This document shows, in pieces, positions 13,001-20,200 of a stretch of 64,000 nucleotides of DNA; positions within the stretch are counted from its first letter, which is position 1, and each line of letters opens with the position of its first letter. A model generated the notes under the pieces. That model did no database searches, was not told where the DNA came from, and saw only the letters and a list, made by a program, of their open reading frames with translations. The DNA is from Plecoglossus altivelis (Eukaryota; Chordata; Actinopteri; Osmeriformes; Plecoglossidae): the NCBI GenBank assembly GCA_036571765.1, contig BROE01000007.1:13918209-13982208 (forward strand). Reading direction: 5' to 3'. The translations under genes were made by a program, and so were the position numbers.

Positions 13001-16000
13001 CTTACAGGAAATTACACTGCTTCAAAGCCAGGCTTGAGTTTGGTGAAGGGGGTGGGGAACCATTAGAGGGCTACAGTTCTGAGAGCTGAGATGGTTACAT
13101 AACACAACGAAAAAAAAAAAAAAACAGAAGTCTACATTCCTTAGCACTTGTTTCCNNNNNNNNNNNNNNNNNNNNNNNNNNNNNNNNNNNNNNNNNNNNN
13201 NNNNNNNNNNNNNNNNNNNNNNNNNNNNNNNNNNNNNNNNNNNNNNNNNNNNNNNNNNNNNNNNNNNNNNNNNNNNNNNNNNNNNNNNNNNNNNNNNNNN
13301 NNNNNNNNNNNNNNNNNNNNNNNNNNNNNNNNNNNNNNNNNNNNNNNNNNNNNNNNNNNNNNNNNNNNNNNNNNNNNNNNNNNNNNNNNNNNNNNNNNNN
13401 NNNNNNNNNNNNNNNNNNNNNNNNNNNNNNNNNNNNNNNNNNNNNNNNNNNNNNNNNNNNNNNNNNNNNGGGAGAGTGTGGGGGGGAGAGTGGGGGGGGG
13501 GAGGCAAGTACCTGGCAGTCACGCTAACCTGTTCGCTGTCAAAATAAAACAAGGGAAACACTAAGAATCTGGTTATTGTTCTTGGCCGTTGTACCAATTG
13601 ATTAATGCGGTTGGAGTAAGGAAGTTTACAGCTTTATCAATGATTACCTCATTTTCGCTACCCACCAGGTCAATACCAGAGTGCCAGGGCTCACGTCAAG
13701 GGCTGATTGCTGTTCACGCAGCCTTGAAGCAGCTAAGACCCATTAAATAAGCAAGTGGGTGGCCAGACTGATGCCCGTTTCAAACCTGTAGCTAGCATCT
13801 CCATCTCTTCTCCCTGGTTAGCAGCTCGTCAGCTGTGTGTACACGTCACCCATTCACAAGGGTAGATTGTCAGGGGTTTTTTTTTGGTAGGGTTTCCTGC
13901 AGGATAAGTGTTCTAGTAATAAATGCCTTGAAAGCCACTTAAGAGAAGATGAATGGTGGACTGAAGTATTCTTTAGTACTACAGCATAAGGTATCCACTC
14001 AAACTACAGACTGGATGTAGGTCTTTCAAAACATGTCATCCGTACCACTACCACTGTCTTATATATAGACCTAAGATATTATAGGCCATAGATATTTATA
14101 GACCATAGATATTTATAGACCATGGATATTATAAATACAGTCGTCTAAACAACACACACACACACACACACACCTGTCTAACATTCAGTTAGGATGGTTT
14201 TATTTTGGTTCTTGATCTACTAGAAACATATCACCACTGGTATCCATTTCACTGTCTATCCTCCAGAGGCACTCAATCTGATTTGGATTCCACCTAAAAG
14301 ATCAGGGTCTTAGACAAAATACACCTGCAGTGATGCTGGGATAACTGGCCGCCACAAGCCAACGTTACGATAAGTTAGCGGTCAGACTGTATGAAAGGGG
14401 AAGTCTTTTGTAAAATACAGACTTTGCTCTAGTAAAATACACCCTAGCCTGTATTTACTTAGAGCAATGAGGTCATGATCAACAGGACTTCCTGCTGAGC
14501 TTTCAGCAGGACTAGAGTATATGAAACACGCAGGTCTGTGAGGCTACACTGATGAACCTTAAGTAACCACATCGCTTCGCTGGTTGAGTATTTGCAGACT
14601 GGGCTTGGACAGATCTCTGTTGATATGCATTACAAGAAGTTTACTGCTAAATAGCCGGCGTAGTAAAAAAAAAACTAAAAACAGATTACTTGTAGTTCAT
14701 GGGTTATTCAAATATTTCTTTCTAGGGTGTTGCCAGCTATGATTTGCCTCCACTGAAAGAAATCTGTAACATTAAGAAACAAGTCAGTCACCCACCAACA
14801 AAACAAGATGGCACTGATCAGGGGGGTCCGTATTAACTACCTTACAGGAAATTACACTGCTTCAAAGCCAGGCTTGAGTTTGGTGAAGGGGGTGGGGAAC
14901 CATTAGAGGGCTACAGTTCTGAGAGCTGAGATGGTTACATAACACACGAAGAAAAAAAAAAAAGAAGTCTCATTCCTAGCCTTTGTTCCTGCCAAACTCA
15001 CTTTAGAATTTAATAAACTTTGACCCAAGACTGCTCGTTTTCTGAGAATTTCTCATTCCTCATACCTGCATGTCAAGCTTTGTTCAACAACAAGGACAAA
15101 AAAGACTCATCTTTTGCACAGTAAAACTAGTCGGATGACACTGCCTAAATATGGTGAACTCATCTGAACTCCACTCGTAGTCGCAGGCCTCGCCTTGCGC
15201 ACGAACTTTAAAGGACACTGTCTCCGAACAATTCTCAGTTTCACTTTGCCTGACCACAGACAGAGCAGGTCGAAGCTACAGAATCAGTGGTGTTATTTCC
15301 TGATAATCATAATGAAACCAAGCNGGGGGGGGGGGGGGGGGGGGGGGTTTGAGCAAGCCTTTCTAAGTCAAATTCCCGTCTGTATCCTTGCAGTTAGCGA
15401 ACAGCGCAGTAGCCTGAGCTGCAAAGAAAAGATGGACAAAGAGGACAAAGAGGAAAAAGGTATTAAGTACAAAAGTGCTGCCAATGTAGAACTGTTGACC
15501 TGCAGTGTCTGTACTATTGCTGAGTGCCATGATGGAGACGCAATCTCTGCACGCCGAAAAGCCCTCGTCTCATTTGTCAATGTCAAGCGGAAACAATGTG
15601 GGCTAAAAATGTGTCTTTATGGTCTCAGCTTCTAACCCTCTCTAATGCACCTCGGGCAGACGAGCGAGATCAGCTGTGTGGGCGCTTTACAAACTTGTTA
15701 TCACACAAGCCCAGTTGCTAGCTCATCTGCTCTCAAACGCGTGGCTAATCATCGAAGATCATTTCCATTAGGCCCCAAAGCTACATGCAAGTAGCACCGT
15801 TCCACGCCGTTAAAAACCTGCCACGCTGATACGATTCAGATGTCTTCGCCCAAGACCAGTATAGATCCTTCACATCTGTACATCTGTTGTCTGTGCAGAC
15901 AAACGGGAGACAGGAAAGTGAAAACAGCATAATGTAGTGAAGGTGTTAGGGAGGCGATGAAGGTGTTAGGTAGGCGATGAAGGTGTTAGGGAGGCGATGA

Positions 16001-16971
16001 AGGTGTTAGGGGGGCAATGAAAGTGTTAGGGGGGCGATGAAGATGTTTGGGAGGCGATGACGCTGTTAGGGAGGTGATGAAGGTGTTAGGGAGGCGATGA
16101 AAGTGTAAGGGAGGCGATGAAGGTGTTAGGGAGGCGATGAAGGTGTTAGGGAGGCGATGACGTTGTTAGGGAGGTGATGAAGGTGTTAGGGGGGCAATGA
16201 AAGTGTTAGGGGGGCGATGAAGATGTTAGGGAGGCGATGACGTTGTTAGGGAGGTGATGAAGGTGTTAGGGAGGCGATGACATTGTTAGGGAGGTGATGA
16301 AGGTGTTAGGGAGGCGATGAAAGTGTTGCAAGAGGTCTGAAGTTTAGTCGGTCTACCTGGTCTCTCTCGTGCGGAAGAAGCGTCACAGACAGGGTTGGCA
16401 GGGAAACGGCAGGACATCTGAAGCCCCTTCCTTCTGTGCCTCCATGGTTCAGCCTATAACGTGGTCCATCCTTCAGTAACCTCCCGTTATTCACTGCTCG
16501 CTTGGCTGCCAGACGTAACCGCTGCTGAAAGGCAGGGTTGTCGAGAACGTCGCACAGATCATCTTGGTTTTTGAGGTACCTTTCGATGTTCTTCAACGAT
16601 GACCCGTGCGTGTCGTCCAGACCCTCAATGGCCCTCTTGAGGATTTTATTCCAATCAACATGACGCAGATCGCTTGAATTCCATATAGATCCCTTAGATG
16701 GCACAGAGTGGTTTGCAGGTGGAAGAGATGCAGATCTCCCAGGGTTTCCGGGGTCTTTGTACGAAGCGCTACCCTTGTTTGTTACTTTGAGAATGGAACC
16801 ATCGTGAACGCTTAATTCCAACTGCTCCAAGACGGTCCTCTTGTCCAGGCCATGTGATGTTGACACGGCGTGACATATTCTCTCCTCCGAAGGCCTCTGC
16901 TTTTGCTTTTTGATCTTCTGTATTGCTTCAAGAATCCACTCCGTATAGAGAGGGTTTGCAAGTTTGACCAT
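2475..16971 (-). CDS. kat6b: KAT6B (MORF) histone acetyltransferase, 5' part of gene, 11 coding exons
   Basis: MYST-family lysine acetyltransferase; known family members acetylate histone H3 in the nucleus within a BRPF/ING5/MEAF6 complex. Joining 16971-16357, 10332-10224, 7970-7855, 7527-7446, 6637-6508, 6217-5268, 4071-3941, 3673-3561, 3417-3276, 3133-2972 and 2568-2475 gives one open frame of about 881 residues, and every junction phase is consistent. Domain order: winged-helix region (1-205), double PHD finger (about 206-320), long Ser/Pro/Lys linker (351-667), MYST C2HC finger and acetyl-CoA site (712-881). KAT6B is preferred over KAT6A because of the long linker exon with GRGSPGRGQK, TPSSGHAASVKD and the second KGLFDGLSHIFTTQGQSRKK motif, and because ADK is the upstream neighbour. 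The 3' part, including the catalytic Glu exon, lies beyond the left edge. Identification is from remembered family sequence, not a database search. Confidence 0.95.
2658..2804. repeat. CA-rich tract ending in (CA)n microsatellite
   Basis: Degenerate CACGCACGA and ACACAACA units followed by a pure (CA)19 run at 2766-2803. It lies in KAT6B intron 10, about 170 bases from exon 10. Confidence 0.9.
2972..3133 (-). CDS. kat6b: KAT6B coding exon 10: MYST catalytic core
   Basis: Encodes 54 residues: VDGNISKLFCQNLCLLAKLF, LDHKTLYYDVEPFLFYILTK, NDEKGCHLVGYFSK. The segment LLAKLFLDHKTLYYDVEPF is almost invariant in MYST enzymes and contains the active-site lysine that is autoacetylated in the family. 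Acceptor TTTAG|GTTGAT, donor TCCAAG|GTAACG, both phase 0. Confidence 0.96.
3276..3417 (-). CDS. kat6b: KAT6B coding exon 9: MYST C2HC zinc finger
   Basis: Encodes LQKLYLCEFCLKYMRSRN then ILQRHARKCGWFHPPANEIY and ends LSVFE. The C-x2-C...H-x3-C arrangement (CEFC, HARKC) is the MYST zinc finger required for catalysis in this family. 142 nt; acceptor GTGACAG|ATTGC (phase 2 in) and donor TTCGAG|GTCAGC (phase 0 out), a weak donor after position +3. Confidence 0.95.
3561..3673 (-). CDS. kat6b: KAT6B coding exon 8: start of MYST domain
   Basis: Encodes RTGTLMTHDSGRHPAVIEFG followed by TFEIQTWYSSPYPPEYS. PAVIEFG(x)(x)EIQTWYSSPYP is the hallmark opening of the MYST catalytic domain. Acceptor CCACAG|AGAACC (phase 0) and donor TCAAG|GTATAA (phase 2), 113 nt. 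Confidence 0.95.
3852..3871. repeat. (TG)10 microsatellite
   Basis: Pure dinucleotide run about 70 bases inside the intron that follows KAT6B exon 7 (on the transcript, CA repeats). Confidence 0.9.
3941..4071 (-). CDS. kat6b: KAT6B coding exon 7: linker before MYST domain
   Basis: Encodes 43 residues from CEGEPRVKKETQAGVAGVAA through VARDHVTQEDVEMFQRVQELSNQ. The second half aligns with the mammalian VVTEEDLDVFKQAQELS segment. The first half is poorly conserved and Ala/Val/Gly-rich where the mammalian protein has a KINIKQESAD-like sumoylation-type stretch; VKKET may be what remains of it. The phases (1 in, 0 out) match neighbours; acceptor TGATAG|GCTGC, donor AACCAG|GTAGGA. Confidence 0.9.
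4072..5267. other. KAT6B intron 6, no gene seen
   Basis: About 1.2 kb without coding features. It contains a short (TG)n at 4721-4740 and an A-rich patch around 5098-5140 near the exon 6 donor side. Confidence 0.8.
5268..6217 (-). CDS. kat6b: KAT6B coding exon 6: long KAT6B-type linker
   Basis: This 950-nt exon encodes about 316 residues between the PHD and MYST modules. Anchors shared with vertebrate KAT6B are GRGSPGRGQK, CSTPSSGHAASVKDV, VNKKTKGLIDGLSKFFTPSP, QLKGLFDGLSHIFTTQGQSR and KKHRTLGRLRYKVTPQ. Between the anchors the sequence is diverged and rich in Thr/Pro/Ser (around TPTPTPPLTPTSTP and a Ser run). KAT6A has a shorter version of this region, so the exon is the best evidence for the B paralogue. 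In mammals, alternative splicing of this region is reported to give MORF isoforms; no alternative donor use can be judged here. Acceptor CACCAG|ATCTG; donor GATG|GTAAGC. Confidence 0.94.
6508..6637 (-). CDS. kat6b: KAT6B coding exon 5: end of PHD finger 2 and basic segment
   Basis: Encodes GTWACQVCRLKENGMKLLQR followed by KADQIKRRYSKSPGRPRNKLKQR. CQVC closes the second PHD finger; the following Lys/Arg-rich stretch with SPGRPRNKLKQ is a conserved basic segment, plausibly nuclear-localising or DNA-contacting. Acceptor CATCCAG|GAACG (phase 1 in) and donor CAAAGAAT|GTAAGT (phase 2 out), 130 nt. A poly-G run with one N (6664-6681) lies about 27 bases beyond the acceptor; as poly-C on the transcript it forms part of the upstream intron tract and is probably of uncertain length. 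Confidence 0.94.
6664..6681. repeat. N plus poly-G run (assembly uncertainty)
   Basis: One N followed by 17 G's just outside the KAT6B exon 5 acceptor. The same N-plus-poly-G pattern occurs at 15324, suggesting homopolymer trouble in sequencing or gap closing. Confidence 0.8.
7049..7420. repeat. (GA)n-rich polypurine tract
   Basis: Starts with a pure GA run, then GAGAGAGAAAGAG and GGAAGAGAG variants; about 370 bases nearly free of pyrimidines. On the KAT6B strand it is CT-rich and begins about 25 bases after the exon 4 donor. Confidence 0.92.
7446..7527 (-). CDS. kat6b: KAT6B coding exon 4: core of PHD finger 2
   Basis: Encodes 27 residues beginning DEMLFCDSCDRGFHMECC and ending PPLSRMPK, almost identical to the second PHD finger of vertebrate KAT6 proteins. 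The CDSCD...GFHMECC signature supplies zinc ligands. Length 82 nt; acceptor TTCCAG|GATGAG; donor CCAAAAG|GTTGGA, which is weak at positions +3 to +6. A CT-rich tract of about 370 nt starts roughly 25 bases downstream of that donor on the transcript. Confidence 0.95.
7855..7970 (-). CDS. kat6b: KAT6B coding exon 3: second half of PHD finger 1
   Basis: After two bases that complete a Gly codon, the exon encodes 38 residues: HPSCLKFSLELSTNVKRLRW, then QCIECKTCSSCRIQGKNA. The His and Cys ligands complete the C4HC3 PHD1 finger and begin PHD2. Acceptor CTAAAG|GG and donor AACGCC|GTAAGT fit neighbouring phases (1 in, 0 out). KFSLELS differs from the mammalian KFCPELT, but that Cys is not among the zinc ligands I can assign. 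Confidence 0.95.
8909..8952. repeat. Short tandem repeat, 10-11 bp unit
   Basis: Four imperfect copies of a CATGCTCCAT-like unit. Confidence 0.8.
8990..9059. repeat. 12-bp tandem repeat with CGATCG palindromes
   Basis: Nearly six copies of GATCGCCCAGAC. The first base alternates G/A in later copies, making a 24-bp higher-order unit. G-starting copies create CGATCG sites. Confidence 0.88.
9901..10178. repeat. 15-bp minisatellite (GTCCACGAGGACCGC)
   Basis: About 18 copies of a 15-bp unit with variants (GTGTCCACGAGGACC, GAGTCATAGAGGACC). Because the unit is a multiple of three and lacks stops, repeat ORFs run through it on both strands; they are not genes. It ends about 45 bases from the KAT6B exon 2 donor. 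Confidence 0.93.
10224..10332 (-). CDS. kat6b: KAT6B coding exon 2: first half of PHD finger 1
   Basis: Encodes LRADPIPICSFCLGTKESN followed by a segment ending LLSCADCGSS. The Cys pairs CSFC and CADC are the first zinc ligands of the first PHD finger of the DPF module, which in this family reads acylated H3K14. The acceptor is CCCCAG|CTACGAG (phase 0) and the donor AGTG|GTAAGT (phase 1), giving 109 nt. It continues exon 1 exactly as in the vertebrate protein (HE-DQ, then RADPIPIC). A 15-bp minisatellite starts about 45 bases inside the downstream intron. Confidence 0.95.
11440..13155. repeat. Duplicated block, copy 1
   Basis: Shares essentially the whole sequence with 13470-14992, from the G-rich tract through ACCATTAGAGGGCTACAG and the A-run before the gap. 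It has an extra segment of about 80 bp near 12740-12820 relative to copy 2. Confidence 0.92.
11450..11552. repeat. G-rich repeat (GGGGGGAGAGTGT units)
   Basis: Irregular 12-16 bp G-rich units on the + strand with multiple G-runs (quadruplex potential). A related but shorter piece is at 13470-13503. Confidence 0.8.
13156..13469. other. Assembly gap (314 N)
   Basis: Run of N exactly between the two duplicated blocks; the open frames across it are meaningless. Confidence 0.99.
13470..14992. repeat. Duplicated block, copy 2
   Basis: Near-identical direct repeat of copy 1. Differences are mostly indels at homopolymers and CA/TA simple repeats, plus loss of the 80-bp segment (junction near 14659). 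It is more like two versions of one locus than an old duplication. Confidence 0.92.
15324..15347. repeat. N plus poly-G(23)
   Basis: Single N followed by 23 G's; likely uncertain homopolymer length. Confidence 0.85.
15936..16328. repeat. 20-bp minisatellite next to KAT6B exon 1
   Basis: About 20 copies of GATGAAGGTGTTAGGGAGGC with point variants (AAGTG, CGTTG, GGGGGGC). A block of several variant units recurs (around 16010-16100 and 16190-16280), showing higher-order duplication. Each standard unit contains TTAGGG. It ends about 28 bases from the exon 1 donor. Confidence 0.94.
16357..16971 (-). CDS. kat6b: KAT6B coding exon 1: N-terminal winged-helix region
   Basis: This exon encodes residues 1-205, starting MVKLANPLYTEWILEAIQKI, which is the near-invariant start of KAT6A/KAT6B proteins and fixes the ATG at 16971. 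The exon holds two conserved blocks. Residues about 1-80 form the first winged helix (SAMD1-like, known in KAT6A to bind unmethylated CpG DNA). Residues about 100-180 form the second, H15-like block, with VDWNKILKRAIEGLDD and FQQRLRLAAKRAVNNGRLLK. Between them is a less conserved linker. The exon ends HERDQ at a phase-0 donor (CAG|GTAGAC). A 20-bp minisatellite begins only about 28 bases into the following intron. Confidence 0.96.
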
Positions 16972-17236
16972 GGTTAAACAATTAGATTCAGGAAAAAGTG
17001 ATCCATAGAGATTCTCCTTGCTCTTGGCTAAACCCTTGATACATCCACATCTTTGAGAAGGTCAGAAAAAAAAGAAAGAAAGAAAACCAAAAAAAAGTTA
17101 TGTTCCGCTTCAGCCTCAAGACACTCTTGTAAATCCTGGGTAATTCACATGAAACTTCACAAAAATAAATTCCTCAGATGGTAAGGACTTCACCAAATAA
17201 CTTGGAAAACAGGTCTTTCAGGATCCAAAATGAGAC
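16972..17236 (-). promoter_or_regulatory. kat6b: Candidate KAT6B 5' UTR exon segment with upstream ORFs
   Basis: The leader immediately precedes the KAT6B ATG. Two possible splice acceptors are visible on the transcript strand: one giving an exon that starts at 17050, after a very long T/C tract ending CTTCTCAAAG, and one giving an exon that starts at 17236, after TGTTTTGCCTTTAG. A 20-codon upstream ORF (17050 to 16988, starting MWMYQG) ends 16 bases before the main ATG. If the longer exon is used, a start-stop ATGTGA (17150-17145) also lies in the leader. The true 5' UTR structure needs transcript data. Confidence 0.4.
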
Positions 17237-20200
17237 CTAAAGGCAAAACACAGACAATGATGTGAGGCATTTTATAACAACATAATAAAATACCATTCAA
17301 GAAAAAAATGGTCAATTTTTCTTTTATAAATCAAAAGAAAGCAAATGATTTCTCGTCATTGTTGTCGTTGCTCTACTTCTCTACATTATACCCACTTTGA
17401 TAGAAAGGCCTCATTGTTGTTTGAAGTGCGATTTATTAGAGCGAGTTACTTAAGTTAAAACGCCATACTGAGGCATTCTACACAACAGCAGTCTGTTGAG
17501 AGACAGTCTACAGAACTTGTCAACAGCGAGGTGGTTAAGACAGGGAACCAGATGGATGATACAACTATGGGATAGGATACAGATAGAGAATACAGACCCA
17601 CAGGAGAAGTCAGTGCTTTAATCCATGGTCTGATAACATAATCCACAGACCAAAAGGGCTAGCGTCTCTTTTATGATAGATTTCACAGTCAAATCAGACC
17701 AATACTTCGCTGAACTGGAACAGGAAGACAAGCTACACTTACATTTGTTACTACAGTCAATAATGTCTACCTCATTTTTTGGGGGTGGAAAACATAAGAC
17801 GACTTGGAGCGAGTTTCTCTAAATCGTATCTTACTGTCATATGATTAGGTTGACTTGAAGTGCAGCTACGGTGTGTCGTTGTGAGTTGATCAGTTTTGAC
17901 AGCAGGGAAACGTAACGGGCAACTATCCGATATGTTCATTTTAGCAGTTAGCGCGAGCCAAAATGTCAACTGCATACCTTCAATTAATATTGTTACACTT
18001 TTTGACAGCTGTCAGAAAGATGGTTACCGGAAATTTATTACGGCAATCCAATGTTGAAACTCGTATAAGACACGAATGAGCGATATTAGAACATGTAACC
18101 AACCTTGACTTCTGTTAGTTGAGAAGCGAAAAATAACATTGTTGCCTGCATTACTGATGTAACCTAAACAGTCGCCATTTTGTTACAATGTTGTAGTTTA
18201 CATGAATCCGACATGACGCTGATTACAATCCAATGGAGTCTCATTAAACCTTACCTACACTAATGTGCCCTCCCTAGCAACTTTAATATTGGTTGTTAAG
18301 AAAAGATCCGATTTCTGGTTTGATAAAGCACATGTCAATCTTTGTATATGCGCTCAGCGTAAGAGGAACAGCGTTGGTTGAATGATCTGTCACTTAACTC
18401 AATTGACCCGCCTCTTAAGGTATTTCGCCGTTTGATGGATTGATATTCAATGGACTCCAAGCACTAATCAAAGTTGAATTCACTGAATCTGCATTCATAC
18501 GCTTGAATAAAAACATACTTCATACTTACAAAAAAAGTGTTAAGGGAAATTCAAGGTTAAATGGTTTAAATTATTTCATGTTGAACACCAGCCCACCTTT
18601 ACTGAGACACCTCCTTGAAACAATTGGTTACACTAGAAAGTGATTTGGATCATTTTAGACTTTAATTGGTTGTTTGTTAAATCCATCATTTATTTGCATT
18701 TAATCTGCAAAGACTCGTCTGCCAAATGAATGCAGCATGTTTTATAGCTCATGATATTACGGTTTTACGTGACTGTTCTAAAGCTGTTTAAGACATCCGC
18801 CACTTTACTGTAAAAATACATGGTTTTCTCTTATTTTCCACTCCTTGCGAGGTTTCAGTATCATCAAATGTACAGTTTTCAGAGATTGTACCTTGTCTAC
18901 CCTTTGATAAAACCAAAGCATAGGGAAGGAAATATATGTAGCCTCTTTAGCCTCCCAATCGACAATGTATGTTCATAGCACTTCTAACAGCCGAGGTGAT
19001 CAACATTCTACCGTAGATCATGACATGACCTCTTTATCGGCATTACATGTTCCAACATTTCCGATGAGAAATATTAAATACACGAGGGAAATTTCCATAT
19101 ACAATCTGAGTAATCGGAACGGCCGAGTAACCGGAGACTAGCCTATCACTGTTCCTCAATAATGCATCGCTACAGTTTCTTGCTCCGTGTCTCTGTTGGT
19201 TCATTCTCGTTTTCAGATTATATTAGTCAGTGATCTACAACCTCCTTCAATTTATCCTACATCGTTTAATAGATGCCCTGCCGCTGGGCAAGGAGACAAA
19301 CAAATTACGCAAGTTTCATGCAAGGATGAACATGTAGCCAGTGTGGAAAAAGGCAAAGGCTACCGTAAATATTTGCTGGTAGTTACCTCTTCCAAGTTGT
19401 TTCCCCGGATACTCTTTAATATCAAGATGATTGCACCGTCGAACAACGTATACACAGATGCATATCCATTCGGTTTTCTTGTGTTTGATCCCTTATACGA
19501 ACGTTGAAAGCTTGCGCTGAGAAAGACAGGAACTGATAACAACTAATTGAAAGGTTAATCTACATAGCAGCCTGTGACAGAGTGGTTTCCTCCCACTTCT
19601 TCTTCACCGTAGACATCCATACTTCAGTGTAGTGGAGCGGACCGTCGCCTCTGTGGGCTCCTACAATGATCATAGAAAATGCACTGTCAATTCCACTTTT
19701 CCCATTAAAATATCCTGACGGGATGTCTATGGGAATGACACAAAACATTTTTGCAGTGTATCTAGATGTCTGTATCTGATCAGACGCTGATTATTCTGCA
19801 ATAACAAATACATGCGCAGACTAAAATTGGTATTAATTTCCATTAGATGATAACGTCTTTGACATTTATTAAAGCAGCGTTTTACAGGCTATACGTCAGG
19901 AGAAAGGACTCCCTGGAGACATTGTCAAAAACAAATCAAAACTAGATGGACTATTATCTTTCCAATAAATAATTCCTTATGGAAATTAATACGTTAAATT
20001 GCCCTTTAACCAGAAATAACCTGACAATAAATATAATATTTGACCCTGGCGATCTTAATTAGCAGCCATTTAAATGTCATGTACTGTAAGAAATTAAGAG
20101 TGACAAGACAGCGGTACGATTGAAGACAAATACTCATGATGTTATTATCATGCAGTGCGTCATGACTACAAGGCTGCGTTTATATAACATCTTTCTCACG

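Larger units (their letters stand above)
10333..16356. other. KAT6B intron 1
   Basis: Six kb of intron with a G-rich tract, a duplicated block on either side of an N gap, an N/poly-G run and a 20-bp minisatellite. No exon-like conserved peptide was seen on either strand. Confidence 0.8.
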
